Source of the DNA: Bartonella sp. HY328
GTDB taxonomy: Bacteria; Pseudomonadota; Alphaproteobacteria; Rhizobiales; Rhizobiaceae
Length of the DNA: 64,000 nt
Direction: 5' to 3'
Assembly (NCBI RefSeq): GCF_025449335.1
Contig: NZ_CP104884.1
Coordinates: forward strand, 186,001 to 250,000
The notes under the pieces are model-generated. The model ran no database searches. It worked only from the letters and a program-made list of their open reading frames with translations, and was not told where the DNA came from. The position numbers and the translations under genes are program-made. The stretch's first letter is position 1. Each line of letters opens with the position of its first letter. Positions 53,965-62,828 of the stretch are shown here, piece by piece.

Positions 53965-54841
53965 ATTTCTTTGCCCCCAAATATTTAGGTACAATAAGGA
54001 ATAAAGCTACAATTACAGCCGTTACCAATTGCATGTCTTTTGATGGATCTACGCCCAACACGCCGCCTAAAGCTAAAAAAACAGCAATTCGATAAAGCAC
54101 TGATCCAACAATACAGGATAATAAAATAACAAGAAGATTACGACTTTGAAATAAAGCCTCGCCAATAATGACTGCTGCAAGACCAAAAACAATGGTGCCT
54201 ATACCGCCTGTAATATCCATACCGTGATTGATTTGAGCAAAAAATGAGCCACTTATGGCAACCAAGCCGTTTGATAATGCAAGGCCTAAATAAACATGGA
54301 AAGAAGTGTTAACACCTTGAGCATTAGCCATTTTCTTATTAATACCAGTTGCGCGTATGGCAAGGCCTATTTCACTTTCAAGAAAACGCCAAAAAATAAG
54401 CGCAGTAATAAGAACCAATATTCCAATGATAATAATACGTATATAATAAGACTTTAAGCCAAATAATCCCTCAAAAGGTGTAAAAATTGAAGGAGCATTG
54501 CCAACTTGTAGGTTTCCGCTGCCCATTACATGTAAGTTAATAGAATAAAGCGCTGTCATTACCAAAATGGAGGCAAGCAGATTTAAAATATTAAATTCTA
54601 AATTGAGCATTGCTGTGACAAGCCCTGCAAGACTACCAGCAAAAAATGCCGCTAGCATGGCAAGCCAAGGATTAATTCCAGCTACCACCAATGCAACATA
54701 AACCGCACCGCCGAGAACGAAACTACCGTCAACTGTTAGGTCTGGAAAGTCAAGCACTCGGAATGATAGATAAACACCTATACCAACAAAGGCTAGAATA
54801 AACCCCATCTCTATGGCGCCTGTAAAGGCAAACATGCTCAT
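53957..54841 (-). CDS. ABC transporter permease (BPD_transp_2 type)
   Basis: A 294-residue inner-membrane permease with about nine helices (start AIEMGFILAFVGIGVYLSFRVLDFPDLTVDGSFVLGGA, then ATGINKKMANAQGVNT as cytoplasmic coupling loop). This group is found with ABC_sub_bind proteins. The binding-protein gene that normally sits upstream is absent: 54842-55291 has no coding sequence. GAAAGG precedes the ATG. Substrate therefore depends on a binding protein encoded elsewhere. Confidence 0.88.
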   Translation of the reverse strand: MSMFAFTGAIEMGFILAFVGIGVYLSFRVLDFPDLTVDGSFVLGGAVYVALVVAGINPWLAMLAAFFAGSLAGLVTAMLNLEFNILNLLASILVMTALYSINLHVMGSGNLQVGNAPSIFTPFEGLFGLKSYYIRIIIIGILVLITALIFWRFLESEIGLAIRATGINKKMANAQGVNTSFHVYLGLALSNGLVAISGSFFAQINHGMDITGGIGTIVFGLAAVIIGEALFQSRNLLVILLSCIVGSVLYRIAVFLALGGVLGVDPSKDMQLVTAVIVALFLIVPKYLGAKKYD

Positions 54842-55291
54842 GGTCTAACCTTTCTGTTTTTATTATCTCTTACTTTACGCATTAGCATTATCTTTAATAA
54901 TGCCTTGTTTATATCAATTCCAACGGATTTCAACAAATATCGCAGAATGTCAATGTTTGAGCGCATTTTTATGAGAATTTTATCAAAAATACAATGTTTT
55001 TTAAAAATGCTTTGTATTTTGATGTGTACAGGGCATCAAAAGTAAAATCACTCCTCCATTTCTAATTAGGGTAATGTAACTGATTTTATCACAATTATTA
55101 GCGTTAAGAATATTTTGGTATAAAGCCATATAGATTAAGATTGAAAACCGTGCCGCTTCGTTAAGATATTGTTTTTAGTTATAGTCGTGGCGCATATTTG
55201 TGGTTTGAATTCGCACAATGTGAAATTTTTTAAAATTTCTGTTGCTCTTTGCGGTGGTTGCTTGTCAACCTTGAGCAAAACTATATGGGTC
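54842..55291. other. Intergenic, no binding-protein gene
   Basis: About 450 bp of AT-rich DNA between the ABC permease and the Sel1 gene on the same strand. It was inspected for a remnant of the missing solute-binding protein; none is visible. It must contain the ABC operon promoter. Confidence 0.55.
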
Positions 55292-56233
55292 CTATTGGTG
55301 ATTTTGCACAAGTGCGCGCAAAGGGCAATTCTCATGATTGGACTTAAAGCAGGCTTTAGCGGCTCTATCCATCATTTTGCGCTGTGCTTTTGTAATAAAT
55401 TTGGATGCTTCATATTTATTTTCAAATAATTTATTGTTTTTATTGGAGTTTAAATAGGCCAAGGCCATCCAATAATATGCAAGCTTATTGTCATTTTTGA
55501 CAGCTTCGCCGTTTAAATACATCAAACCGATAGCATTTTGCGCTTGTGCATAGCCTTGATCGGCAGATTTTAAAAACCACTTTAACGCCAGTTGATAATC
55601 TTGTTCAACATATTTGCCAGTTTGATAATAAACACCCAACCAATATTGGCCACCGTCATCACCGGCATTAGCAGCTTTTTTAAACCATTTTAGCGCTTCA
55701 TCCCTATCCTTTTGTACGCTACGCCCCATATAATAGCTAAGGCCAACATTGGTATAGGCAATGGGCCAATTCTGGTTTGCGGCTTTTTTAAACCATCTAA
55801 ATGCTTCGTCATAATCATGAGCAACACCATCGCCATTAAGATACATCACTCCTAGATCATTTTGCGCTTGTGCATAGCCTTGTTCTGCGGCTTTCCTATA
55901 CCATTTTACCGCTTCTTCATCATTAGCGCGAACGCCATGGCCATCTTGGTAAATTTTGCCCAACATGCGCTCGGCTCTCATATCATTTTGTTCCGCAGCT
56001 TTTAATAGCCAATCGCGGGCTTTATTAAAATCCTGCTCCATCTCGTTACCATCAATATAAAACGTTGCAAGATTATACATCGCGTCAACATCGCCTTGCT
56101 CAGCAGCCTTTTGCAACGCATTTATTTTTTGCCCTTGTGTTTGCGCAAATGCGACAAAAGATTGATAAGGTATTGCAGTGAAAAACCCAGTTGCAATTAA
56201 AACCGTGAACACAATAAATTTTAAACGCTTCAT
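55292..56233 (-). CDS. Sel1-repeat protein (exported)
   Basis: A 313-residue protein with a signal peptide (FTVLIATGFFTAIPYQSFVAFA) and six or seven Sel1 repeats (AEQGDVDAMYNLATFYIDG, AEQGYAQAQNDLGVMYLNG and so on). The C-terminal 40 residues (FITKAQRKMMDRAAKACFKSN) are a helical extension ending with cysteines. It is a probable periplasmic scaffold or adaptor. It follows a 62-bp gap after the HutC-like regulator on the same strand and may be co-transcribed. Confidence 0.92.
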   Translation of the reverse strand: MKRLKFIVFTVLIATGFFTAIPYQSFVAFAQTQGQKINALQKAAEQGDVDAMYNLATFYIDGNEMEQDFNKARDWLLKAAEQNDMRAERMLGKIYQDGHGVRANDEEAVKWYRKAAEQGYAQAQNDLGVMYLNGDGVAHDYDEAFRWFKKAANQNWPIAYTNVGLSYYMGRSVQKDRDEALKWFKKAANAGDDGGQYWLGVYYQTGKYVEQDYQLALKWFLKSADQGYAQAQNAIGLMYLNGEAVKNDNKLAYYWMALAYLNSNKNNKLFENKYEASKFITKAQRKMMDRAAKACFKSNHENCPLRALVQNHQ

Positions 56234-56295
56234 AAAAATGTTCCTGCGGCAATTTCATCGCCTGTTTAAACTATCTTTTACCTTGTTGAGCTGCT

Positions 56296-57018
56296 TTAAC
56301 TTGCATTGGGGGTAAATTCGGCGACTATGCTATGATGATCCCCTGGATAAGTAAGTTCTACAAACGTCACCACACCAATATTATTTTTGGTAAAACGTTC
56401 AACACAAAGGCAAGCACTATGCTCACCAATATTGAGGATTTTAGCGGTAGATGCATTGACATTGCGGGCTTTAATCTCGTTATGAGCGCTGCTCCACGGG
56501 ACTTGATCTACCAGCCAATTACCGGGCGCTATGGTAGAAAAATCTGCGTCTTTTGCTTCGGGAACGCTGACAAGGTTAATTAAACGCCGTTCTAAACAAA
56601 ATGGATGGTGATTACCATAATGCAAACAGCTAATGTCGCGCACAAGGCCACCATCTTCAATGTCTAAATGAAGCTTATCATGACTATCCGCTTTGCGGAT
56701 AGTGTCGGATAGTATTTTATAGCTATAGAAAAGATTAAGGCTTTCAATTTCCATTGAAATTTCGTTAATCGGCAAAACAGCAGCATGGCTTTGTGGCATG
56801 CGTACAAAACTGCCCTTTTTACGCCGCCGCTCAATCATACCAGCAGCAACAAGCTGCGTCATGACCTTATTGACGGTCATGCGTGAAACGCCATAATGCT
56901 CGGCAAGCTCCACCTCAAAGGGTAATTGGAAACCAGGACTCCATTTACCGGTTAAGATTTTATCGCTAATATCATTTAGAATATGCTGATGTCTGGTCTC
57001 ATTTGAGCGTTTTGTCAT
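56296..57018 (-). CDS. GntR-family regulator, HutC-like
   Basis: A 240-residue regulator. The N-terminal winged helix (FEVELAEHYGVSRMTVNKVMTQLVAAGMIERRRKKGSFV) is GntR type. The C-terminal effector domain is UTRA (ERRLINLVSVPEAKDADFSTIAPGNWLVDQVPWSSAHNEIKA) as in histidine-utilisation repressor HutC, which senses urocanate. No hut genes lie in the window, so it either acts at a distance or has a different target. Its nearest gene downstream is the Sel1 protein. Confidence 0.88.
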   Translation of the reverse strand: MTKRSNETRHQHILNDISDKILTGKWSPGFQLPFEVELAEHYGVSRMTVNKVMTQLVAAGMIERRRKKGSFVRMPQSHAAVLPINEISMEIESLNLFYSYKILSDTIRKADSHDKLHLDIEDGGLVRDISCLHYGNHHPFCLERRLINLVSVPEAKDADFSTIAPGNWLVDQVPWSSAHNEIKARNVNASTAKILNIGEHSACLCVERFTKNNIGVVTFVELTYPGDHHSIVAEFTPNAS

Positions 57019-57195
57019 CTCACACCATTCGCTTTAAAAAAATCCCGCAAAGCTGTATAATAGGCATTTAACAAGATATTTGCTAATATTTTAATTATAA
57101 TTCTTGAATTTGATTTTATATATATCGCATATATTTAATTTTATGCATTAATAAATAAGATTGCGATTATTTTAAATAAGTGGATCAATCCGATT

Positions 57196-57570
57196 ATGAT
57201 TTGTAGATTTTTTTTAACCATTGAAGATTTAACCATTATAAAAAAGACCTTAAAATTATGCTTAACTATGGATGATGATTGGGAATTTCCCTTATTAATT
57301 GGTGCAACGCAGCCCTATATCATTGCTTTAAAGGACAAAATTCAATCTTTTATCAATAATCAAGACCACGGCTATTCAACTGATCCAGCAGATATTTTTG
57401 TTGATTTTACCGACGATGAGCTAAGAGCGATTGCCGCCTGTTTAGGTCATGCAGCATATTTGAGCCATAGCGCTGCTAATCAAGCGATCATTGATGTCGA
57501 TGATGTAGATTTTGATGCTAGCCGTTCAAAAATCACTGATATTATGGAGCGAAATGATATTTTTCTTTAA
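57196..57570 (+). CDS. Hypothetical acidic protein, 124 residues
   Basis: An unrecognised cytoplasmic protein, strongly acidic (VDFTDDELRAIAAC; DVDDVDFDASRSKITDIME). No signal peptide or membrane segment. It has a helical look and no known motif. The start ATG at 57196 has no strong ribosome-binding site. Its stop codon is immediately followed by palindromic repeat copy C, whose inverted and decayed form begins at the next base. Confidence 0.55.
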   Translation: MICRFFLTIEDLTIIKKTLKLCLTMDDDWEFPLLIGATQPYIIALKDKIQSFINNQDHGYSTDPADIFVDFTDDELRAIAACLGHAAYLSHSAANQAIIDVDDVDFDASRSKITDIMERNDIFL

Positions 57571-57672
57571 AGCGTTTTATAAAAATTATAAAGCGAGTTT
57601 CGCAGATAAATCGCCGTGTAAACAATGAATTAGAGCGCCGATCTGATCCAATCAGATCGAAATGCGCTCTAA
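57571..57672 (-). repeat. Palindromic mosaic repeat, copy C (inverted, decayed)
   Basis: In reverse orientation relative to copies A and B. The CGATCTGAT/ATCAGATCG palindrome with TTAGAGCGC/GCGCTCTAA-like arms is intact at 57630-57672. The other module (57571-57629) aligns base by base with copy B over AGCGTTTT, AAGCG.GTTT and GTGTAAACAATG but has lost its stem. The start coincides with the end of the upstream CDS. Confidence 0.85.
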
Positions 57673-57769
57673 TATAATAATAGCAACGCGCGGTACACAC
57701 TTAGCGCGTGGGATAAGCGCATACCACACGCAATAAAACCCACGAATTGCGATATTTTATCAAAATAGC

Positions 57770-58810
57770 TTAGTTTTTTTGCTCTTCCTCATCGGACTTA
57801 TCGGGAAAAATCACACTTGCAATTATGCCAAGCGCTAATACACCCAAAACGACATAAAGACTGGTGGTAGCAGAAAGACTATAACCATGATGCCAAATGT
57901 GATCCGTTGCATTTAGGCCAAGCTTAAAGGCAATGAAAAATAGTAAAACGATAACTGCTTTTTCCAATTGCGAAAGATATTTTTTTAATGCTTCCAGTAC
58001 AAAATACAGGGTACGAAGGCCCAAGATTGCAAACATCATTGCACTATAAACTATGAGAGGTTCACGACTAACGGCAATAATTGCTGGCACCGAGTCAAAG
58101 GCAAACATAACGTCAGATAGCTCAACAACGGCGACACATAGCATTAGTGGCGTTGCATATAATGCAGCTTTGGTAGCGCGGCCGATTGTAATATCTTTAT
58201 TTTCAGGTTTTGCTAATTCCGCATCAACTTCTTTTTGAGTTAACAGAAATGAATGGCCTGATAATTTTGGCCAAATTGGAAAAAACCGCTTAACCAAACG
58301 ATAGGCTAGATGTTGCGAGTAATCCTCGATTTCATCTTCATCACCATTGCTCTTCAGCATCATTATTGCGGTCCAAGCAACAATCAATGCAAATAGTAAT
58401 TCCACATAGGGCCCTAAACTTAATAGGCCGGTACCAATTGCTACAAAGATTGCTCTAAAAACAATTGCGCCGATAATTCCCCAATATAATACCCGATGGC
58501 GATAGCGATCGGGAATAGAAAACCAAGAAAATATCGCCATCATGACGAATAGATTATCAACCGAAAGCACTTTTTCAAGCGCATAACCGGTAACAAAGAG
58601 GCTTGCAACTTCAGATCCGTGATGAATATAAAGAAACAGGGCAAAAGCCATTGCAACAATAACCCAAAAAACGGACCAAAGCGCCGCACTTTTCAAGGAA
58701 ATAGCTTGATCATTGCGATGCATAAAAAGATCAATGAAAATTGCGCCAATAGAGAGTGCAAGAAAGACAATAACTGTCTCGATGGGAAAACCGATATGTG
58801 TAGAAACCAT
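57770..58810 (-). CDS. TerC-family membrane protein (Alx-like)
   Basis: A 346-residue integral membrane protein with about nine helices. The GYALEKVLSVDNLFVMM and ELSDVMFAFDSVPAI motifs, each carrying acidic residues within helices, mark the TerC family, members of which move manganese or help load metal into exported proteins. It resembles Alx, the pH- and Mn-linked relative. The C-terminal tail is acidic (DKSDEEEQKN). AAGGAT precedes the ATG. It is monocistronic. Confidence 0.92.
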   Translation of the reverse strand: MVSTHIGFPIETVIVFLALSIGAIFIDLFMHRNDQAISLKSAALWSVFWVIVAMAFALFLYIHHGSEVASLFVTGYALEKVLSVDNLFVMMAIFSWFSIPDRYRHRVLYWGIIGAIVFRAIFVAIGTGLLSLGPYVELLFALIVAWTAIMMLKSNGDEDEIEDYSQHLAYRLVKRFFPIWPKLSGHSFLLTQKEVDAELAKPENKDITIGRATKAALYATPLMLCVAVVELSDVMFAFDSVPAIIAVSREPLIVYSAMMFAILGLRTLYFVLEALKKYLSQLEKAVIVLLFFIAFKLGLNATDHIWHHGYSLSATTSLYVVLGVLALGIIASVIFPDKSDEEEQKN

Positions 58811-59235
58811 AATTATCCTTCAAAGATAGGGTATAGAAATCAAAATCGGCTTAAATCACCCCTATAGCGCCCCAGCCCGCTTTTGACGTTAATCCACGCT
58901 TAAACTGGAGTCCAGTTCTTTATGGAGCCTTGCTATATATACCATATTGGCTAACTTAGCCATAAGATAGAATTGATGAATCAAATTATTGTTATAAAGA
59001 AATGATTGCTATCATTGTAGGTTAAATTATTTGCGCGTTGCAATAGCGTTCCATAGCAATTGATAAAAAATTTATCTACCTGCTTTTAGCTGCTTAACGC
59101 ATTGGAAATATGTGTTAATTTTCGTTTTTATTGCGATAAACTAGAATAAAGCAATTAAAGTCACTTTCACTTTAACAGCAAAACAGTTTTGAATGTAATT
59201 AGAGTCTATTTACAATGGCTTGGCTAAAGCCATTA
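58811..59235. other. Intergenic, terC leader region
   Basis: About 425 bp upstream of terC and downstream of the liv operon. It holds the perfect short palindrome AACTGGAGTCCAGTT (58903-58917) and a GC-rich stretch near 58863-58880. TerC/Alx genes are often controlled by yybP-ykoY Mn riboswitches, but the GGGGAGUA hallmark is not visible here. No gene is seen. Confidence 0.45.
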
Positions 59236-59262
59236 AAAAAGGCAGCTCCAAAGCTGCCTTTT
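59236..59262 (-). terminator. Rho-independent terminator of the liv operon
   Basis: On the minus strand AAGGCAGCT, loop TTGG, AGCTGCCTT, then T-run, about 9 bp after the livF stop. Confidence 0.93.
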
Positions 59263-59270
59263 GAAATTTT

Positions 59271-59993
59271 TTAACCGCCAAGATAGGCTTTTTGAATTTC
59301 TGGATTATCAAGCAATTTTGATGCTTCATCTTCCAAAACCACATGCCCTACTTCAATTACATAACCACGATCGGCAATTTTTAAGGCAGCACGGGCATTT
59401 TGTTCAACCAAAATAACCGTTACACCGCGCTTATTAATTTCTTTTGCAGCTTGCAAAATTTGCCGTACTAAAATTGGTGCAAGGCCAAGGGATGGCTCAT
59501 CAAGCAACAACACTTTAGGATTGCCCATCATGGCACGGCCAATTGCTAACATTTGTTGTTCACCACCCGACAAGGTGCCGGATAGCTGGTGCAAGCGCTC
59601 TTTCAAACGTGGAAAAAGATCAAAAATCCACTCAAGGATTTCCTTTTCATTTTTCTTGTCGTGATTGGTATAAGCGCCAAGCAGCAAATTTTCCTGCACG
59701 GTCAAAGTACCAAATACCCGTCGTCCTTCAGGCGATTGGGTAATGCCAAGCTTAACAATTTCACTACTATCTAGCTTTTGGATCGAACGACCTTCAAAAA
59801 GAATTTCGCCTGAACTTGGCTTGACAAGACCACTGATCGAGCCAAGTGTGGTGGTTTTACCTGCGCCATTGGCACCAAGAATAGTGACGATTTCGCCTTT
59901 TTGCACCTTGATATTGACGCCATGCAAGGCTTCAACATTGCCATATTTGACATGCAAATCTTTAATTTCAAGATAAGCGTTAGAGTTGGACAT
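59271..59993 (-). CDS. livF: Branched-chain amino-acid ABC transporter ATPase LivF
   Basis: A 240-residue ATPase. Walker A is GANGAGKTT at residues 40-48, the signature is LSGGEQQMLAIGRAMM, Walker B is VLLLDEPSLGLAP, and the switch His is replaced as usual in LivF by VEQNARAAL. TQSPEGRRVFGTLTV is the typical LivF Q-loop. It lies four bases after livG, the last gene of the operon. Confidence 0.96.
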   Translation of the reverse strand: MSNSNAYLEIKDLHVKYGNVEALHGVNIKVQKGEIVTILGANGAGKTTTLGSISGLVKPSSGEILFEGRSIQKLDSSEIVKLGITQSPEGRRVFGTLTVQENLLLGAYTNHDKKNEKEILEWIFDLFPRLKERLHQLSGTLSGGEQQMLAIGRAMMGNPKVLLLDEPSLGLAPILVRQILQAAKEINKRGVTVILVEQNARAALKIADRGYVIEVGHVVLEDEASKLLDNPEIQKAYLGG

Positions 59994-59997
59994 TAGA

Positions 59998-60765
59998 TTA
60001 TTCCTCTTCGCTAGCGCCTAGATAGGCCTCAATCACTCTTGGATTAACCCGAACTTCTTCCGGCTTTCCTTCGGCAATTTTGGAACCATATTCAAGCACA
60101 ACAAGCTTATCGCAAATTTTCATAACCAGATTCATGTCATGTTCAATAAGCAAAATGGTGATACCACGTTGTTTAATTGCGCCAATCAGTTCAGTTAATT
60201 CAGCTGTTTCTTGATCATTCATACCGCCAGCTGGCTCGTCTAAAATCAAGATTTTAGGGTCAGAGGCGAGGGCACGAGCAATTTCCAACAAGCGTTGGTT
60301 ACCATAAGAAAGATTACCAGCTTCATTAGCAAATTGCGCATCCAACCCAACAAAGGCAAGCTCCTGCATGCAGCGTTCAACCGCAGCAGCTTCTTCTCTT
60401 TGCATCATTGGCAAATGAAACATTGACGAAATCAAGCCAGATTTCATGCGGCAATGACGACCAGCAAGGACGTTTTCCAAGCAACTCATTTGTTGGAATA
60501 AACGAATATTTTGGAAGGTACGTGCAATACCGCTTTGCACAATTTTGTAAGGTGCATTGCCATTGTTTTTTTGGCCATTAAAAATGACCGAACCAGATGT
60601 TGGCGTGTAATTGCCGGTAATCAAATTGAAAACCGTTGTTTTACCAGCACCATTTGGGCCAATTAGGCCAAGCACCATTTGCTCTTCAACGTCAAATGAT
60701 ACGTCATTTACTGCCACAAGGCCGCCAAAACGCTTTGTGAGATTTTGTACAGATAAAAGGGTCAT
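59998..60765 (-). CDS. livG: Branched-chain amino-acid ABC transporter ATPase LivG
   Basis: A 255-residue ATPase. Walker A is GPNGAGKTTVFN, the signature is LSYGNQRLLEIARALA, Walker B is ILILDEPAGGMND, and the switch segment is LLIEHDMNLVM. GIARTFQNIRLF is the LivG Q-loop. Its ATG shares one base with the livM stop (TAATG). Partner of LivF. Confidence 0.96.
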   Translation of the reverse strand: MTLLSVQNLTKRFGGLVAVNDVSFDVEEQMVLGLIGPNGAGKTTVFNLITGNYTPTSGSVIFNGQKNNGNAPYKIVQSGIARTFQNIRLFQQMSCLENVLAGRHCRMKSGLISSMFHLPMMQREEAAAVERCMQELAFVGLDAQFANEAGNLSYGNQRLLEIARALASDPKILILDEPAGGMNDQETAELTELIGAIKQRGITILLIEHDMNLVMKICDKLVVLEYGSKIAEGKPEEVRVNPRVIEAYLGASEEE

Positions 60766-61805
60766 TATTTTTCTCCCACTTTATCTTGGCTGAAATTACG
60801 CTCGGATCGCTTAATGCCGCTCGCAAATTTACCTACCAGATCGCGTGCCTTATACCGGCGACGGCGTGGATGCATAATGCCTTGCGGACGCAAAATCATA
60901 ATGATCATCATCATGGCGCCAAAAATTAGCATGCTCCAGTCGCCAAAGTTTTTGGTTAAAAAATCTTTGAAGCCAACCAATAAGAATGTAGCAATAACCA
61001 CACCAATAATATTACCGCCACCAGCAAGTACAACAATCGCAAAAAGGACGATGGATTCATTGAAACCAAAAAGGCCTGGTGAAATGGTACGAATGAAAGG
61101 CGCATAAATAGCGCCTGCAATGCCGGCCCAAAATGCACCTACAGCAAAAGCAAGCAATTTATAGCGAACAATATTAATACCATTACCCGATGCAGCAACT
61201 TCATCATATTTGATATAGTTTAATGCACGGCCAAAACGCGAATGTTCCAAAAGATAGAATAACAAAGCTGTAAAAGCGACAAAAGCCCAAATCAACCAAA
61301 ATTGCGAATATTGCGAAGTAAATTTGAAACCAAATAATTCAAAACGCTTAATTGCTGTAATACCGTTTGGACCTTGGGTTAGGCCAAAAATGTCATTAAT
61401 CAATGCAATACGCAAGATTTCACCAATACCAATGGTGACCACCAAAAGATAATCACCGCGTAGGTGAATAACAGGAAGGATAACGAGTAAGGCAAAGGCG
61501 CCAGCAATACACGCAGCAATTGGCAATGTGTAGATAATTGGCAACCCCAAAGAGGTGTTAAGAATACCTGTAACATAAGCGCCAAGGGCAAAAAACGCGG
61601 CATGACCCATGTTAAACAGGCCAGTTTGGCCTAAAATAACATTGAGTGATAACGCCAATATCGCAAAAATACCAATCGTATTAAGCGTGCGCAACCAGTC
61701 ATTTGCCCCATGTGAATTAAGCCAAAAACTTACTAAACTAAGTAGGATAAAGAAAAATATTCCGATCCAAAGCCCGATATATCTGTTGTTTTTTAATATT
61801 TCCAT
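60765..61805 (-). CDS. livM: Branched-chain amino-acid ABC transporter permease LivM
   Basis: A 346-residue membrane permease with about ten helices. LSLNVILGQTGLFNMGHAAFFALGAY and RGDYLLVVTIGIGEILRI are LivM signatures; GRALNYIKYDEVAASGNGIN is the coupling loop. A basic C-terminal tail of 40 residues (RRRRYKARDLVGK) extends past the usual end. It overlaps livH and livG by one base each. Confidence 0.95.
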   Translation of the reverse strand: MEILKNNRYIGLWIGIFFFILLSLVSFWLNSHGANDWLRTLNTIGIFAILALSLNVILGQTGLFNMGHAAFFALGAYVTGILNTSLGLPIIYTLPIAACIAGAFALLVILPVIHLRGDYLLVVTIGIGEILRIALINDIFGLTQGPNGITAIKRFELFGFKFTSQYSQFWLIWAFVAFTALLFYLLEHSRFGRALNYIKYDEVAASGNGINIVRYKLLAFAVGAFWAGIAGAIYAPFIRTISPGLFGFNESIVLFAIVVLAGGGNIIGVVIATFLLVGFKDFLTKNFGDWSMLIFGAMMMIIMILRPQGIMHPRRRRYKARDLVGKFASGIKRSERNFSQDKVGEK

Positions 61806-62710
61806 TAGACTTTATCCGCAACTCGTTCGCCCAGAATACCGGTCGGGCGAAAAATCAGAATGACAATAAGAACACCAAAGGCGATTGCGTCTTTCCAGCT
61901 ACCTGAAATATAGCCGCCAGCAATTGCTTCGATAACTCCAAGTAATAGGCCGCCAATCATAGCGCCAGGAATATTACCAATGCCGCCAATAATTGCAGCA
62001 ACAAAGGCCTTCAAGCCAAAAGCAAAACCCATCTCTGGATTAATTTGTCCGTAAAATAGCCCCATCAAAACACCAGCTGCAGCACCAAGCGCAGGACCGA
62101 TGAAAAATACGAGTGAAATGATACGATTAACATTAATACCCATCAATTTTGCAGCGCCTTGATCAATTGCAACAGCGCGAATAGCTGTGCCCTGGCGCGT
62201 ACGGTTGATAAACCAATAAAGAGCCATCATCAAAAGAACAGCAGTACCGAACATGATAAGGCGCTTTGCTGGTATATCCACACCAAAAATTGGGATATTG
62301 GGTAGGGTAATAAGATCAGCAGGATAAGATTGGCTTCTTGGTGAATAAATCAATTTCAAAGCATTTTCAAAAAAGATTGAAGCGCCAAAGGCCGAAACAA
62401 CTGCGGCAAGCCGATTAGAATTGCGTAAGGGGCGATAGGCAACGCGCTCAAGTGCAACACCAATAACGCCAACACCGCAAGCGGCCATAATAATCAAAAT
62501 CCACGGAATAATAAGTGGGCTGACATGGCCTTGTAAACCAAAGCTGACCAAAAGGGTGAAGCCAAAATAGCCACCAATTGTAAAAAGGTCACCATGGGCA
62601 AAATTGATAAGCCGTAATATACCATAAACCATGGTATAACCAAGAGCAATGAGCGCATAGATACTGCCAATGGCGAGACCATTGCTCAACTGGGTTAGGA
62701 AAACATCCAT
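61805..62710 (-). CDS. livH: Branched-chain amino-acid ABC transporter permease LivH
   Basis: A 301-residue permease with about eight helices. QLSNGLAIGSIYALIALGYTMVYGILRLINFAHG at the start and GLKAFVAAIIGGIGNIPGAMIGGLLLG near the end are LivH signatures. TAIRAVAIDQGAAKLMGIN is the coupling loop. It forms the channel with LivM. A hairpin lies between this gene and livK. Confidence 0.96.
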   Translation of the reverse strand: MDVFLTQLSNGLAIGSIYALIALGYTMVYGILRLINFAHGDLFTIGGYFGFTLLVSFGLQGHVSPLIIPWILIIMAACGVGVIGVALERVAYRPLRNSNRLAAVVSAFGASIFFENALKLIYSPRSQSYPADLITLPNIPIFGVDIPAKRLIMFGTAVLLMMALYWFINRTRQGTAIRAVAIDQGAAKLMGINVNRIISLVFFIGPALGAAAGVLMGLFYGQINPEMGFAFGLKAFVAAIIGGIGNIPGAMIGGLLLGVIEAIAGGYISGSWKDAIAFGVLIVILIFRPTGILGERVADKV

Positions 62711-62761
62711 TCAATAAACTCCTCTTCCGTGCGTCAACAATTTGACGTGGAAGTATGAAAG

Positions 62762-62789
62762 AACCTGCCTTTTTGTAAAAGGCAGGTTT
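62762..62789 (-). terminator. Hairpin between livK and livH
   Basis: AACCTGCCTTTT and AAAAGGCAGGTT form a strong stem-loop about 40 bp after the livK stop and 50 bp before livH. It may be a partial terminator or 3'-end stabiliser that raises binding-protein expression over the membrane genes, as is common in such operons. Confidence 0.8.
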
Positions 62790-62828
62790 TGTATTAGAGG
62801 TCACCCTCTTTCATTTTAAAATTGCAAA

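Noticed and set aside
58811..59235. Possible yybP-ykoY manganese riboswitch upstream of terC
   Set aside because: The GGGGAGUA segment and its partner loop are not visible; only a short palindrome and a GC-rich stretch remain. A covariance-model search would settle it.
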